DNA of 7,963 nt from an uncultured Oscillospiraceae bacterium (GCA_900754605.1 CAAEDK010000213.1:1-7963); one strand, 5' to 3'. Shown: positions 1 to 6,395, numbered from the stretch's first letter. Notes: generated by a model not told the origin, from the letters alone. Numbers and translations: made by a program.

Positions 1-95
1 CGCTTCAGGTCCTCCGTGGTGAAGCCCATGGACTTCAGCGTCGCCCGGTAGTACTGGTTCCCTAGACCCTGCAAAATTTTTTCACTGCGCTCCAT
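1..95 (-). CDS. IlvD/Edd-family dehydratase, N-terminal fragment (runs off the left edge)
   Basis: Reading leftwards from an ATG at 95-93 there is an open frame of 31 codons that leaves the window. A strong Shine-Dalgarno, AAGGAGG, lies about 5 bases upstream (complement of 101-107). The peptide begins MERSEKILQGLGNQYYRATL and continues KSMGFTTEDLK. Known IlvD-type dihydroxy-acid and sugar-acid dehydratases start with the pattern RSD-x-I-x-x-G-x-x-x-x-x-x-RSLL-x-A-x-G-x-T-x-E-D-x, so the spacing of RSEKI, the R/A-T-L helix and GFTTEDL fits that family well. The family dehydrates 2,3-dihydroxy acids to 2-keto acids using an Fe-S cluster. It is divergent from the permease operon, which itself encodes another family member. 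Whether this copy makes branched-chain amino acids or acts on sugar acids cannot be told from 31 residues. The family call comes from memory of the motif, not from an alignment. Confidence 0.6.
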   Translation of the reverse strand, partial: MERSEKILQGLGNQYYRATLKSMGFTTEDLK

Positions 96-205
96 AAATT
101 CCTCCTTGTGACACCGGCCAGCGGCGCTGGACGGCGTCTCTTCTTTTGATTGGAATAGTTTTCACGGCAGCGGTCCGGGTCTGAACACCGTCTCCGGCAA
201 AACTG

Positions 206-216
206 CGATTCAATCG
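206..216. repeat. Short palindrome CGATT-C-AATCG in the divergent leader
   Basis: CGATTCAATCG is a perfect 5+1+5 inverted repeat within the presumed leader of the minus-strand dehydratase. It could be a half of an operator or chance; no second copy is seen nearby. Confidence 0.2.
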
Positions 217-283
217 AAGATTCCGAACCCCTTGGGGCGCCGCCGCATCTGACACGTGTGCCTTCTTGACACGCATATATAAC

Positions 284-311
284 TATATACCACACGAATG
301 CATACGTGCAA
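284..311 (-). promoter_or_regulatory. Candidate promoter of the divergent dehydratase
   Basis: On the minus strand TTGCAC (complement of 306-311) is followed after 16 bases by TATATA (complement of 284-289). The -35 box is only a partial match (TTG conserved), the -10 is good. It would give a leader of about 180 bases before the ATG at 95. The spacer and -35 box are overlapped by the near-palindrome at 293-308. Confidence 0.35.
293..308. promoter_or_regulatory. Operator-like near-palindrome in the divergent promoter region
   Basis: CACGAATGCATACGTG reads CACG-A-ATGCAT-A-CGTG. It is symmetric except for the A/A pair on each side of the ATGCAT core. Size and symmetry fit a site for a dimeric sugar regulator (LacI or GntR class), and it overlaps the candidate minus-strand promoter. 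No matching regulator gene is in the window, so the binding protein is unknown. Confidence 0.35.
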
Positions 312-486
312 CAAAAAACTTTTGACTGTTGGGCTTTTTGGCAAATAACCGTTTTTTCACCGGCTTTTTTGATTATTTAACAGCATCTTGACAGTTCGCT
401 CCATATAACAAAAAGCAGTCCTGCTCTTTAGCCAAAACGCAGAAGGAGGGAATATTTCCGTCATGGAACACCGCCAAATTTTTGAA

Positions 487-515
487 TTGACTTGTGTCGA
501 AAAATATTGTATAAA
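487..515 (+). promoter_or_regulatory. Sigma-A promoter of the permease operon
   Basis: TTGACT (487-492), a 17-base spacer and TATAAA (510-515) form a near-consensus housekeeping promoter. Transcription would start near 522, giving a leader of about 139 bases before the permease ATG at 661. It is the best plus-strand promoter in the 565-base divergent region. Confidence 0.65.
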
Positions 516-573
516 ATTCTGTGGGTTGGCAGTCTGTTTTTCCGGAGCAGACCGTGCCATCTCGTGTGTGGCC

Positions 574-587
574 TGAAAGCGGTCTCT
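574..587 (+). promoter_or_regulatory. cre-like catabolite repression site in the permease leader
   Basis: TGAAAGCGGTCTCT fits the Gram-positive CcpA consensus TGWAANCGNTNWCA at all but the last position. It lies about 50 bases downstream of the inferred transcription start, a position from which CcpA can block elongation. Carbon catabolite repression would suit a sugar-acid operon. A single degenerate match may be chance. Confidence 0.35.
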
Positions 588-612
588 CTTTCGGCGTCCG
601 CCATCAGGCAGT

Positions 613-627
613 ACCGGCTCTGCCGGT
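613..627 (+). promoter_or_regulatory. Stem-loop in the permease 5' leader
   Basis: ACCGGC (613-618), loop TCT, GCCGGT (622-627) form a 6-bp GC-rich stem that ends 16 bases before the AGGAG of the permease. An alternative pairing GGCAG (607-611) with CTGCC (620-624) overlaps it. It may tune ribosome access, but no recognised riboswitch fold is evident. Confidence 0.3.
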
Positions 628-660
628 CGCTTACATTTGGAAAGGAGAGTAACAACAACC

Positions 661-2109
661 ATGTCTGCAATCGGATTTCTGGTTCTCCTTGTCATTGCCA
701 TCATCGCACTGATGCTGCTCATGACAAAGGTGAAACTCAATCCCGTTATGTCCCTGTTCGTGGTAGCATTAGGCTTCGGTGTTACCCTGGGTATCTTTGG
801 GACCGAAGGGTACTCCTTTATGGAGACTCTGACCTTGATTACCACCGGCTTTGGCAACACCTTGGGCAGCCTGGGTATGCCCATCATTCTGGGCGCTGTG
901 CTGGCCATGGGCGTGCAGGACACTGGCGCCGCCAAGTCTATCGCCAACTTCTTCATCCGCCTTTTCCGCGGCAAGAATCTGGAGCTGGCCCCGTCCTTGA
1001 CGGCTTATGTGGTGTCTATCCCCGTGTTCGGCGATATTACAACTATCCTTTGCTCCAACATCGCCAACGTGCTGGGCAAGCGTAAGCACATTTCTATGTC
1101 CACCATGGCTTCTTTCACCCAGACCGGTCTGAACCTGACCCACGCCATGGTCCCTCCCACTCCCGGCATTCTGGCCGTTTCCGTGGCCTTGAGTGCTGAC
1201 CTGGGTATGGTGATTTCCTGGGGCATTGTCATCACCGTCATCACCTTCTTCCTGACTTGGCTCATTCTGAAACGCTGGACCGCCAAGGAGTGGATCCCCG
1301 CGGTGCCTGCGGTCACCGCGGAAATCAAGGAAACCTCCTCCGACGAGGTAAGCGATCTGATCATCAAGGACAAGGATCTGCCCAACACCTTCGCTTCCTT
1401 CCTGACTATCCTGATTCCCGTCATCCTGATCGCCGGCGGCTCCTTTGTTGGCATGTTGATTCCCGAGTCTACCCCTGACGACGCTATGGTCCGCACCTTA
1501 GTGGCCATCGCCAGCGATAAGGTCGTGGCCCTGTCCATGGGCGTGATCTACACCATGTTCCTGGCTCTGGCCCACAAGGCCTCTGTTCGCAAGAGCAACC
1601 TGGATGCCACCGGAAAAGACCCACAGTCTTTCCGTGAGGTTGTCCTCAACAGCTGGATCGCCCGCGGCATGGAGGTCGCTCTGATCGCCCTGCTGGTCAC
1701 CGCCATGGGCGGCGGCTTCTCCCAGGTTATCAAAACCTTCCCCGGCATCAACGATCTGGCTCTGCTGATCCAGGATTCCGGCGTGCCCGGCTTGCTGATT
1801 CCGTTCCTGGTGGGTGCCATCATGATGACCGCCGTGGGTTCCATGACGACCGCCGGCGTGACCGCCGTTGGTGTGGTGGCTCCCATGATGGATCTGCTAG
1901 GCCTGGAGCCCGTCTCCACTGCCCTGGCTATCGGTGCCGGCACCCTGATTTTCAACCATGTGACCAACTCCGGCTTCTGGGTCGTCAGCAAGTTCTTCAA
2001 CCTGGACCTGAAGCAGGGCCTGAAGTACATCACCGTCCCGGACGCCGTGGCCGGTGTGATCGGCTTCATCTGTGTCTTCATCCTGGCCTCCGTAGGTCTG
2101 CTGCACTGA
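661..2109 (+). CDS. GntP-family sugar-acid (gluconate-type) permease
   Basis: A 482-residue, very hydrophobic inner-membrane protein of the GntP family (GntT, GntP, IdnT, DsdX, YjhF), proton symporters for gluconate and related hydroxy acids. Family-like signatures are GFGNTLGSLGMPIILGAVL (residues 63-81), the re-entrant segment PVFGDITTIL (121-130), THAMVPPTPG followed by LSADLGM (160-183), and the C-terminal NHVTNSGFWVVSKFF (432-446). Around 12 hydrophobic segments are apparent. A polar, acidic loop at about 205-242 splits the halves and makes the protein somewhat longer than the roughly 440 residues common in the family. The ATG at 661 is preferred, with AAAGGAG at 641-647; an in-frame TTG at 637 would place the SD inside the gene. 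It is first in the operon, driven from the promoter at 487-515. The exact substrate cannot be read from sequence; linkage to a YjhG-like dehydratase favours an aldonate. Confidence 0.88.
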   Translation: MSAIGFLVLLVIAIIALMLLMTKVKLNPVMSLFVVALGFGVTLGIFGTEGYSFMETLTLITTGFGNTLGSLGMPIILGAVLAMGVQDTGAAKSIANFFIRLFRGKNLELAPSLTAYVVSIPVFGDITTILCSNIANVLGKRKHISMSTMASFTQTGLNLTHAMVPPTPGILAVSVALSADLGMVISWGIVITVITFFLTWLILKRWTAKEWIPAVPAVTAEIKETSSDEVSDLIIKDKDLPNTFASFLTILIPVILIAGGSFVGMLIPESTPDDAMVRTLVAIASDKVVALSMGVIYTMFLALAHKASVRKSNLDATGKDPQSFREVVLNSWIARGMEVALIALLVTAMGGGFSQVIKTFPGINDLALLIQDSGVPGLLIPFLVGAIMMTAVGSMTTAGVTAVGVVAPMMDLLGLEPVSTALAIGAGTLIFNHVTNSGFWVVSKFFNLDLKQGLKYITVPDAVAGVIGFICVFILASVGLLH

Positions 2110-2166
2110 TCCGCACCCCTGCCGCCAGGGAGTTCTGCCTCCGGAAAGGGCAAAGCTCTGCGGCAT

Positions 2167-2211
2167 AAGAGAGGCGGCCCGTCGAAAGACCGGGCCGCCT
2201 CCTCTCTTTTC
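2167..2211 (+). terminator. Intrinsic terminator between permease and dehydratase
   Basis: AGGCGGCCCG (2172-2181) pairs with CGGGCCGCCT (2191-2200) around a loop containing GAAA. Flanking AAGAG and CTCTT can extend the stem across a bulge. It is followed by TCTCTTTTC. As no convincing promoter lies between it and the next gene, it probably acts as a partial terminator that lowers or conditions read-through from the permease into the enzymes. Confidence 0.7.
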
Positions 2212-2257
2212 AGATCCCCCACAGTTTTGTTGTATATATAAATAAGGAGAATGCTTT

Positions 2258-3979
2258 ATGATTCAAAAGAGCCATGACGACCGGATGCTTTGGGCTCAGT
2301 TCGATTCCCTGGAAATGGGCACCGGCTGGGACGACACCGACATCCTCAAACCTCAGATCATGGTGGAGAGCGTTTACGGCGACTCCCACCCCGGCAGCTA
2401 TCATCTGAATCAGATGGTGGAGCAGGCGGTCTACGGTGTGTATGAGCGCGGCGGCAAGCCGGCCAAATACTATGCCACTGACATCTGTGACGGCTGCGCT
2501 CAGGGCCATGACGGCATGAACGTGGTCCTGGCTTCCCGGGAGGCCATCGCCAACATGGTGGAGGTCCACGCCTCCGCAGTGCCCTGGGACGGCATCATCC
2601 TGGCCTCCAGCTGTGACAAATCCATCCCCGCCCACCTGAAGGCGGCGGCCCGGATGGATGTGCCCACCATCTTCATGCCCGGCGGCTCCATGCGGCCCGG
2701 CCCCAACATGACCACCTCTCTGGTGGCCGGCGACATCTCCCTGCGCCAGAAGCGCAAGGACGCCATCACAGAGCAGGAGGTCCGGGATTACAAGCTCACC
2801 GGCTGCCCCTCCATCGGCGCCTGCACCTTCCTGGGCACCGCCTCCACCATGCAGTGCATGGCCGAGGCCCTGGGCCTGACCCTGCCCGGCGCGGCTCTGG
2901 TGCCCGCCACCATGCGGGACCTGCTGCAGTACTCCCGCTATGCCGGTCGGAAGATCATGGAACTGGTGGAGAAGAACATCACCCCTTCCCAGATCATGAC
3001 GCCCGCCGCCTTCCGCAACGCCATCATCGTCCACAGCGCCATCGGCGGCTCTACCAACGCCACCATTCACCTGCCCTCCATCGCCCGGGAGCTGGGCTAT
3101 GACCTGCCCATCGAGCTGTTCGACGAGATCAACCACCAGGTCCCCCACCTGGGCAACATCAACCCCTCCGGCACCCAGCTGACCGAGTCCTTCTGGTTTG
3201 CCGGCGGCGTGCCCATGGTACAGTGGATGCTGCGGGATATGCTGGATCTGGACGTGATGACCGTCACCGGCAAGACGCTGGGCAAGAACCTGGAGGACCT
3301 GCAGAAGGACAACTGGTTTGACCGGAACCTGGGGTATCTGGCCAACTACGGCTTGACCCGGGACCAGGTGATCTTCCCCGTGGAGAAGGCCCCCGAGAAG
3401 GGTTCCGTGGCCATCCTGAAAGGCAACATCGCCCCCGAGGGCGCTGTGCTGAAGTACTCCGCCTGCGCCATGAACCAGCGGGAGGTGGTCAACGCCGTGG
3501 CCCGCGTGTTCAACAGTGAGGAGGACGCCCATGACGCGGTGGTAAACAACCAGATCAATCCCGGTGAAGTGGTCATCATCCGCTATGAGGGCCCCCGCGG
3601 CTGCGGTATGCCCGAGATGCTGATGACCACCGAGGCTATCGTCTGTGACGAGCGGATCAACGGCTCCGTGGCCCTGATCACCGACGGCCGCTTCTCCGGC
3701 GCCACCCGCGGCGCCGCCATCGGCCACGTCAGCCCCGAGGCTGCCGCCGGCGGCCCCATCGCTTTCATCGAGGAGGGTGACTTGGTCTCCTACAGCGTGG
3801 AGAACCGCACCATCAACCTCACCGGCATCCACGGCGTCCCCTGCTCTGTGGAGGAGGCCACCAAGGTGCTGGCAGAGCGTTCCAAGGCCGGTATCATCCC
3901 CCGCGAACCCCGCAAGGGCTTCTACAAGCTCTACACCGATCATGCTCTCTCCGCCATGAAGGGCGCCGGCCTGGAGTAA
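2258..3979 (+). CDS. IlvD/Edd-family sugar-acid dehydratase, YjhG/YagF (D-xylonate dehydratase)-like
   Basis: A 573-residue cytosolic Fe-S dehydratase expected to turn an aldonate into its 2-keto-3-deoxy acid. Visible family blocks are [11 protein letters not shown] (77-87), [16 protein letters not shown] (117-132), PGGSM (141-145), [12 protein letters not shown] (187-198), [10 protein letters not shown] (263-272), MTVTGKTL (334-341), NIAPEG (390-395), [10 protein letters not shown] (445-454) and [11 protein letters not shown] (475-485). By homology, Cys77, Cys119 and Cys189 are likely cluster ligands, Lys121 the carbamylated Mg-site lysine, and Ser480 the catalytic base. The first IlvD cysteine position (the PCN motif) reads PGS (45-47), and the GP-x-G-x-GM block is one residue shorter than in IlvD; both features match YjhG/YagF, not biosynthetic IlvD. 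AGGAGA at 2245-2250, 7 bases before the ATG, fixes the start. The gene lies 148 bases after the permease and past a terminator. Substrate stereochemistry is not readable. Confidence 0.85.
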   Translation: MIQKSHDDRMLWAQFDSLEMGTGWDDTDILKPQIMVESVYGDSHPGSYHLNQMVEQAVYGVYERGGKPAKYYATDICDGCAQGHDGMNVVLASREAIANMVEVHASAVPWDGIILASSCDKSIPAHLKAAARMDVPTIFMPGGSMRPGPNMTTSLVAGDISLRQKRKDAITEQEVRDYKLTGCPSIGACTFLGTASTMQCMAEALGLTLPGAALVPATMRDLLQYSRYAGRKIMELVEKNITPSQIMTPAAFRNAIIVHSAIGGSTNATIHLPSIARELGYDLPIELFDEINHQVPHLGNINPSGTQLTESFWFAGGVPMVQWMLRDMLDLDVMTVTGKTLGKNLEDLQKDNWFDRNLGYLANYGLTRDQVIFPVEKAPEKGSVAILKGNIAPEGAVLKYSACAMNQREVVNAVARVFNSEEDAHDAVVNNQINPGEVVIIRYEGPRGCGMPEMLMTTEAIVCDERINGSVALITDGRFSGATRGAAIGHVSPEAAAGGPIAFIEEGDLVSYSVENRTINLTGIHGVPCSVEEATKVLAERSKAGIIPREPRKGFYKLYTDHALSAMKGAGLE

Positions 3980-4095
3980 GCACATACGAAGCGAAAAGAC
4001 ACAGCTTCCGCGGCGGCTCCCTCTGCTCCGGCGCAGGGGCCTCCCCGCGGGATAACATGACAAACTGCCGGTGTCCGTGTCTCGACTGAATCACC

Positions 4096-4122
4096 CCGCC
4101 CCGGCCCAAATGGCCGGGGCGG
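4096..4122 (+). terminator. GC-rich stem-loop between dehydratase and SDR genes
   Basis: CCGCCCCGGCC (4096-4106), loop CAAAT, GGCCGGGGCGG (4112-4122) form a perfect 11-bp stem. It is followed only by CCGCGTTTCC, so the T-tract is weak. It could be a leaky terminator, or a barrier that protects the upstream mRNA and sets the enzyme ratio. The rest of the 3980-4171 gap holds no gene. Confidence 0.5.
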
Positions 4123-4171
4123 CCGCGTTTCCAGGGCGGACAACAGCAGCTCCGGAAAGGATGGAATGATA

Positions 4172-4993
4172 ATGGCAATCAAAAGTGACAGCTATCTCGC
4201 GTCTCTCTTCGGCCTGGAAGGCAAGACCATTGTGGTCACCGGCGCTGGCGGCGGCATCGGACTGGCCATCAGTGAGGGCCTGCTCCGCGCCGGAGCGGAG
4301 GTGGCCTTGTGCAACCGCACAACCGCCAAGTGCAAGCCCCTGGCGGACCGGCTCAATGCCGAAGGTGGCACCGCCTCGGTTCACAAGCTGGATGTCACCA
4401 GTCTGGACAGCATCCACGCCTGTGTGGATGAGGTCATAGCCCAATACGGCAAGATCGACGTGCTGTTCAATGTGGCCGGGATCAACAAGCGGGAGGGCCT
4501 TCTGGACGTGGAGGAGGCGGACTATGACCGTATCATGGACACCAACCTGAAGGGCCTGTTCTTCATGAGCCAGGCGGTGGCCCGGGAGATGTACAAGCGC
4601 CGCACCGGCAGCATCATCAATATCGGCTCCCACAACGACGAGGGGATGCTGGGCGGATGCTCTGTCTACGGCGCCACCAAGAGCGGCGTGGTAGCTCTGA
4701 CCCGGGCTATGGCCATTGAGTTCGCCCAATATGGCATCCGGGCCAACGCTATCAGCCCCGGCCATATCCTGACCGACCTGACGCAGGTTACCTGGGACCA
4801 TCCGACCCGGGCGCCCTGGCTGCGGGAGCGCATCGCCATGAAGCGTCCCGGCAGCCCCGAAGAGCTGGTGGGCATGGCGATCCTGCTGGCCTCCAATGCT
4901 TCCAGCTACATGACCGGCCAGGCGTACCACATCGACGGCGGCTGTCTCTGCGGCGGCGCCCCCTGGGACTACGATACCCAGTACAATCCCTGA
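4172..4993 (+). CDS. Short-chain dehydrogenase/reductase, gluconate 5-dehydrogenase/KduD-like
   Basis: A 273-residue classical SDR, a cytosolic NAD(P)-dependent oxidoreductase. The Rossmann glycine motif TGAGGGIG is at 23-30, NVAG at 100-103, the structural Asn at 125, and the catalytic Ser153, Tyr166 and Lys170 (Tyr-x3-Lys) are all present. ISPGHILTDL (195-204) and YMTGQAYHIDGG (246-257) are standard later blocks. After strand 2 the sequence is CNR (47-49), more suggestive of NADP(H) than NAD(H), though not decisive. The overall pattern resembles 5-keto-gluconate reductases and 2-deoxygluconate dehydrogenases. The C-terminus after the DGG block is rich in Cys, Trp, Tyr and Asp and unlike the usual short tail. 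The start is ambiguous: ATG at 4172 has better spacing from AAAGGA (4156-4161) than ATG at 4166. In context it may interconvert keto and hydroxy sugar acids before dehydration or oxidise the 2-keto-3-deoxy acid. Confidence 0.85.
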   Translation: MAIKSDSYLASLFGLEGKTIVVTGAGGGIGLAISEGLLRAGAEVALCNRTTAKCKPLADRLNAEGGTASVHKLDVTSLDSIHACVDEVIAQYGKIDVLFNVAGINKREGLLDVEEADYDRIMDTNLKGLFFMSQAVAREMYKRRTGSIINIGSHNDEGMLGGCSVYGATKSGVVALTRAMAIEFAQYGIRANAISPGHILTDLTQVTWDHPTRAPWLRERIAMKRPGSPEELVGMAILLASNASSYMTGQAYHIDGGCLCGGAPWDYDTQYNP

Positions 4994-5011
4994 TCCGTTT
5001 CCGGCTGCTGG

Positions 5012-5038
5012 TTGACAAATCTTTCCGGAAGATAGAAT
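5012..5038 (+). promoter_or_regulatory. Possible internal promoter before the aldolase
   Basis: TTGACA (5012-5017) and TAGAAT (5033-5038) are close to consensus but only 15 bases apart, shorter than the preferred 17. The spacer holds the near-palindrome ATCTTTCCGGAAGAT (5019-5033). Activity is uncertain because of the spacing. Confidence 0.3.
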
Positions 5039-5053
5039 GGAAAAATAGGGTCG

Positions 5054-5070
5054 CGCGGCAGATTGCCGCG
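5054..5070 (+). promoter_or_regulatory. Stem-loop just upstream of the aldolase ribosome binding site
   Basis: CGCGGCA (5054-5060), loop GAT, TGCCGCG (5064-5070) form a perfect 7-bp hairpin. It ends about 12 bases before the AAGGA used by the aldolase. It has no T-tract, so it is more likely an mRNA-stability or translation element than a terminator. Confidence 0.4.
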
Positions 5071-5094
5071 GGCCCGCAAGAAAGGATGATCTCA

Positions 5095-5898
5095 ATGTAT
5101 TCTGTGAATATGCCCACCATGGATAGCGTGGCCCGGTTCAAGGCTGCCATGGATTCCGACAAAGGCGCTCTGGGTCCCTTCATGATCGGTACCGACCCTG
5201 CCTTTGTGGAGGCCGCTGGCTATGCCGGCTATGACTTTGTGCTGTTGGATATGGAGCATGGCACCACCACCTTTCAGACCCTTCCCCATCTGATCCGCGC
5301 CGCCAATGTGGCGGGCGTGTGCCCGGTAGTCCGGGTCCCCCGTGGCACGGACATCTGGATTGATCAGGCCCTGGATGTGGGGGCCGGCGCCATCATGATC
5401 CCGCAGATTGATACGGCAGAGCAGGCCCGCGCCGCTGTCTCCGCCGCCAAGTTCTCTCCCGTGGGCACCCGCGGCACCTGCCGGTTCGTCCGCTCCGCGG
5501 GCTTCGGCGCCGTGCCCGGCAGCGAATACTTCTCCAAGGCGCAGGACACAGTGGTGATCCTGCAGGCTGAGGGCAGAAAGGCCGTGGAGAATCTGGACGA
5601 GATCCTGGACGTCCCCGGCGTGGACGTGGTGTTCGTGGGGCCCTATGACCTGTCCAGCTCCCTGGGCCATGTGGGCGAGATCGACCACCCCGAGGTGGTG
5701 GAGTGCATCAAGGGCATCATCGCCAAGGCCAACGCCAAGGGCGTGAAGCTTGGCTGCTTCGCCGACACCGTGGAGGGTGGTATGAAGTGGCGTGATCTGG
5801 GCGTGAAGTTCATCGGCTACTCCTGCGACACCTACCTCTTCATGCAGGCCGCCAAGGCCGACGTGGACGCTTTCGCGCAAAAAATCACGATGTCGTAA
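5095..5898 (+). CDS. HpcH/HpaI-family aldolase (2-keto-3-deoxy acid aldolase)
   Basis: A 267-residue class II, metal-dependent pyruvate aldolase of the HpcH/HpaI family (HpaI, GarL, RhmA). These enzymes cleave 2-keto-3-deoxy acids to pyruvate and an aldehyde. The motifs seen are FVLLDMEHG (48-56) with the catalytic His55, VVRVPRG (78-84) with the pyruvate-binding Arg80, GAIMIPQ (98-104), RGTCR (126-130), LQAEG (156-160) with metal ligand Glu159, and FVGPYDLSSSLG (180-191) with metal ligand Asp185. Length matches the family (about 250-270). The ATG at 5095 has AAAGGA (5081-5086) 8 bases upstream; the in-frame ATG at 5086 overlaps that SD and is less likely. It is last in the operon. The likely substrate is the product of the upstream dehydratase, perhaps after SDR action, yielding pyruvate plus glycolaldehyde, glyceraldehyde or lactaldehyde depending on chain length. 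Confidence 0.85.
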   Translation: MYSVNMPTMDSVARFKAAMDSDKGALGPFMIGTDPAFVEAAGYAGYDFVLLDMEHGTTTFQTLPHLIRAANVAGVCPVVRVPRGTDIWIDQALDVGAGAIMIPQIDTAEQARAAVSAAKFSPVGTRGTCRFVRSAGFGAVPGSEYFSKAQDTVVILQAEGRKAVENLDEILDVPGVDVVFVGPYDLSSSLGHVGEIDHPEVVECIKGIIAKANAKGVKLGCFADTVEGGMKWRDLGVKFIGYSCDTYLFMQAAKADVDAFAQKITMS

Positions 5899-6062
5899 GA
5901 TTCTGTAGCCGGAGGTGATGGACCACGGGAAGGGCGTACTTGAAAATACGGATGAAGTAATACAGTATAATATGCGCCACTTTCTGTTATTGGGTTCACT
6001 GATTGATTTACAGGGAACCGACTGCCACCCGGCGGTAGAGGTAAATCCGTTTGCGGAAACAA
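5899..6062. other. Non-coding gap with an imperfect stem-loop after the aldolase
   Basis: No gene is recognised here. GATTTAC (6005-6011) is complementary to GTAAATC (6041-6047), enclosing a smaller stem CTGCC (6022-6026) and GGTAG (6034-6038, one G-U pair). This may form the 3' end of the operon mRNA, but it lacks a T-tract. A lone TATAAT (5966-5971) has no correctly spaced -35. Confidence 0.35.
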
Positions 6063-6095
6063 AAGGAGTTCAGCTCTTTAGAAGCTGAACTCCTT
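6055..6095 (-). terminator. Intrinsic terminator for the minus-strand genes
   Basis: AAGGAGTTCAGCT (6063-6075), a 7-base loop and AGCTGAACTCCTT (6083-6095) form a perfect 13-bp stem. On the minus strand it continues into TTTTGTTTCC, a usable T-tract. On the plus strand no T-tract follows, although the stem could slow transcription from the aldolase side. It closes the two-gene minus-strand unit at 6680-6174. Confidence 0.7.
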
Positions 6096-6124
6096 GAGAT
6101 GTAAACAACAAATACAAGAGGGCA

Positions 6125-6159
6125 ATAAATGAGCGGGGGCGTGGCTAATGCCACGCCCC
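6125..6159 (-). terminator. Second GC-rich hairpin directly after the DUF6514-like gene
   Basis: GGGGCGTGGC (6136-6145), loop TAAT, GCCACGCCCC (6150-6159) form a perfect 10-bp stem that starts 14 bases after the small gene's stop. On the minus strand it leads into CGCTCATTTATT, a broken T-tract. It probably works in tandem with the hairpin at 6063-6095. Confidence 0.55.
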
Positions 6160-6173
6160 GTCGGGAGAAGAAA

Positions 6174-6395
6174 TCAGGCCAGTGCATCCAGCACTACATC
6201 AATCAGGTGCATAGGGCTGAGCTGCCCTTCGTTGCATCGGTGAGCAAGTTCTTCAACAAAGCACCTGTCGCAGGAGATGTCTGGGACGCAGGCTACATAA
6301 GTACAAGCATTACTCTCCAGCACAGATGCCAGAATGCCATAAGATGGCTGGCGGCTTCCCAGGCTGTACAGTTCCATCACTTTGAAATAGTACAA
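6174..6395 (-). CDS. Small DUF6514-like protein of unknown function
   Basis: A 73-residue soluble protein with no membrane segment. The C-terminal half resembles DUF6514 proteins of Firmicutes, which end in an ITxDR..VEELVERCNRGxLSPxHLxDVVED pattern. Here the matching parts are PDISCDRCFVEELAHRCNEG followed by QLSPMHLIDVVLD. The N-terminal YYFKVMELYS and SYGILASV fit the family's two predicted strands. I chose the TTG at 6395 because a strong SD, GGAGGG (complement of 6403-6408), lies 7 bases upstream. Alternatives are TTG at 6410 and ATG at 6377. It follows the XRE gene at 6429-6680 by about 33 bases on the same strand and is probably co-transcribed, with terminators just downstream. Function is unknown. 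The five cysteines are more than expected for its size. The family call is from memory of the motif. Confidence 0.65.
   Translation of the reverse strand: MYYFKVMELYSLGSRQPSYGILASVLESNACTYVACVPDISCDRCFVEELAHRCNEGQLSPMHLIDVVLDALA

Noticed and set aside
96..290. T-box or amino-acid attenuator in the leader of the IlvD-like edge gene
   Set aside because: No T-box sequence (TGG-N-ACC-GCG type) and no run of Leu, Ile or Val codons in a leader peptide was found.
388..409. TTGACA at 388-393 with TATAAC at 404-409 as a permease promoter
   Set aside because: The spacer is only 10 bases. The pair at 487-515 with 17 bases is far better.
2230..2242. TATATATAAA as a -10 box for a separate dehydratase promoter
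   Set aside because: No correctly placed -35 exists, and transcription would start inside the ribosome binding site at 2245-2250.
2210..4063. A 617-codon open frame on the minus strand opposite the dehydratase gene
   Set aside because: It is a GC-rich antisense shadow with repetitive G, A, H and V composition and no family motif. The plus-strand dehydratase explains the region fully.
4091..5880. Long minus-strand open frames opposite the SDR and aldolase genes
   Set aside because: They have low-complexity composition and no ribosome binding site or motif. Both plus-strand genes carry complete catalytic signatures.
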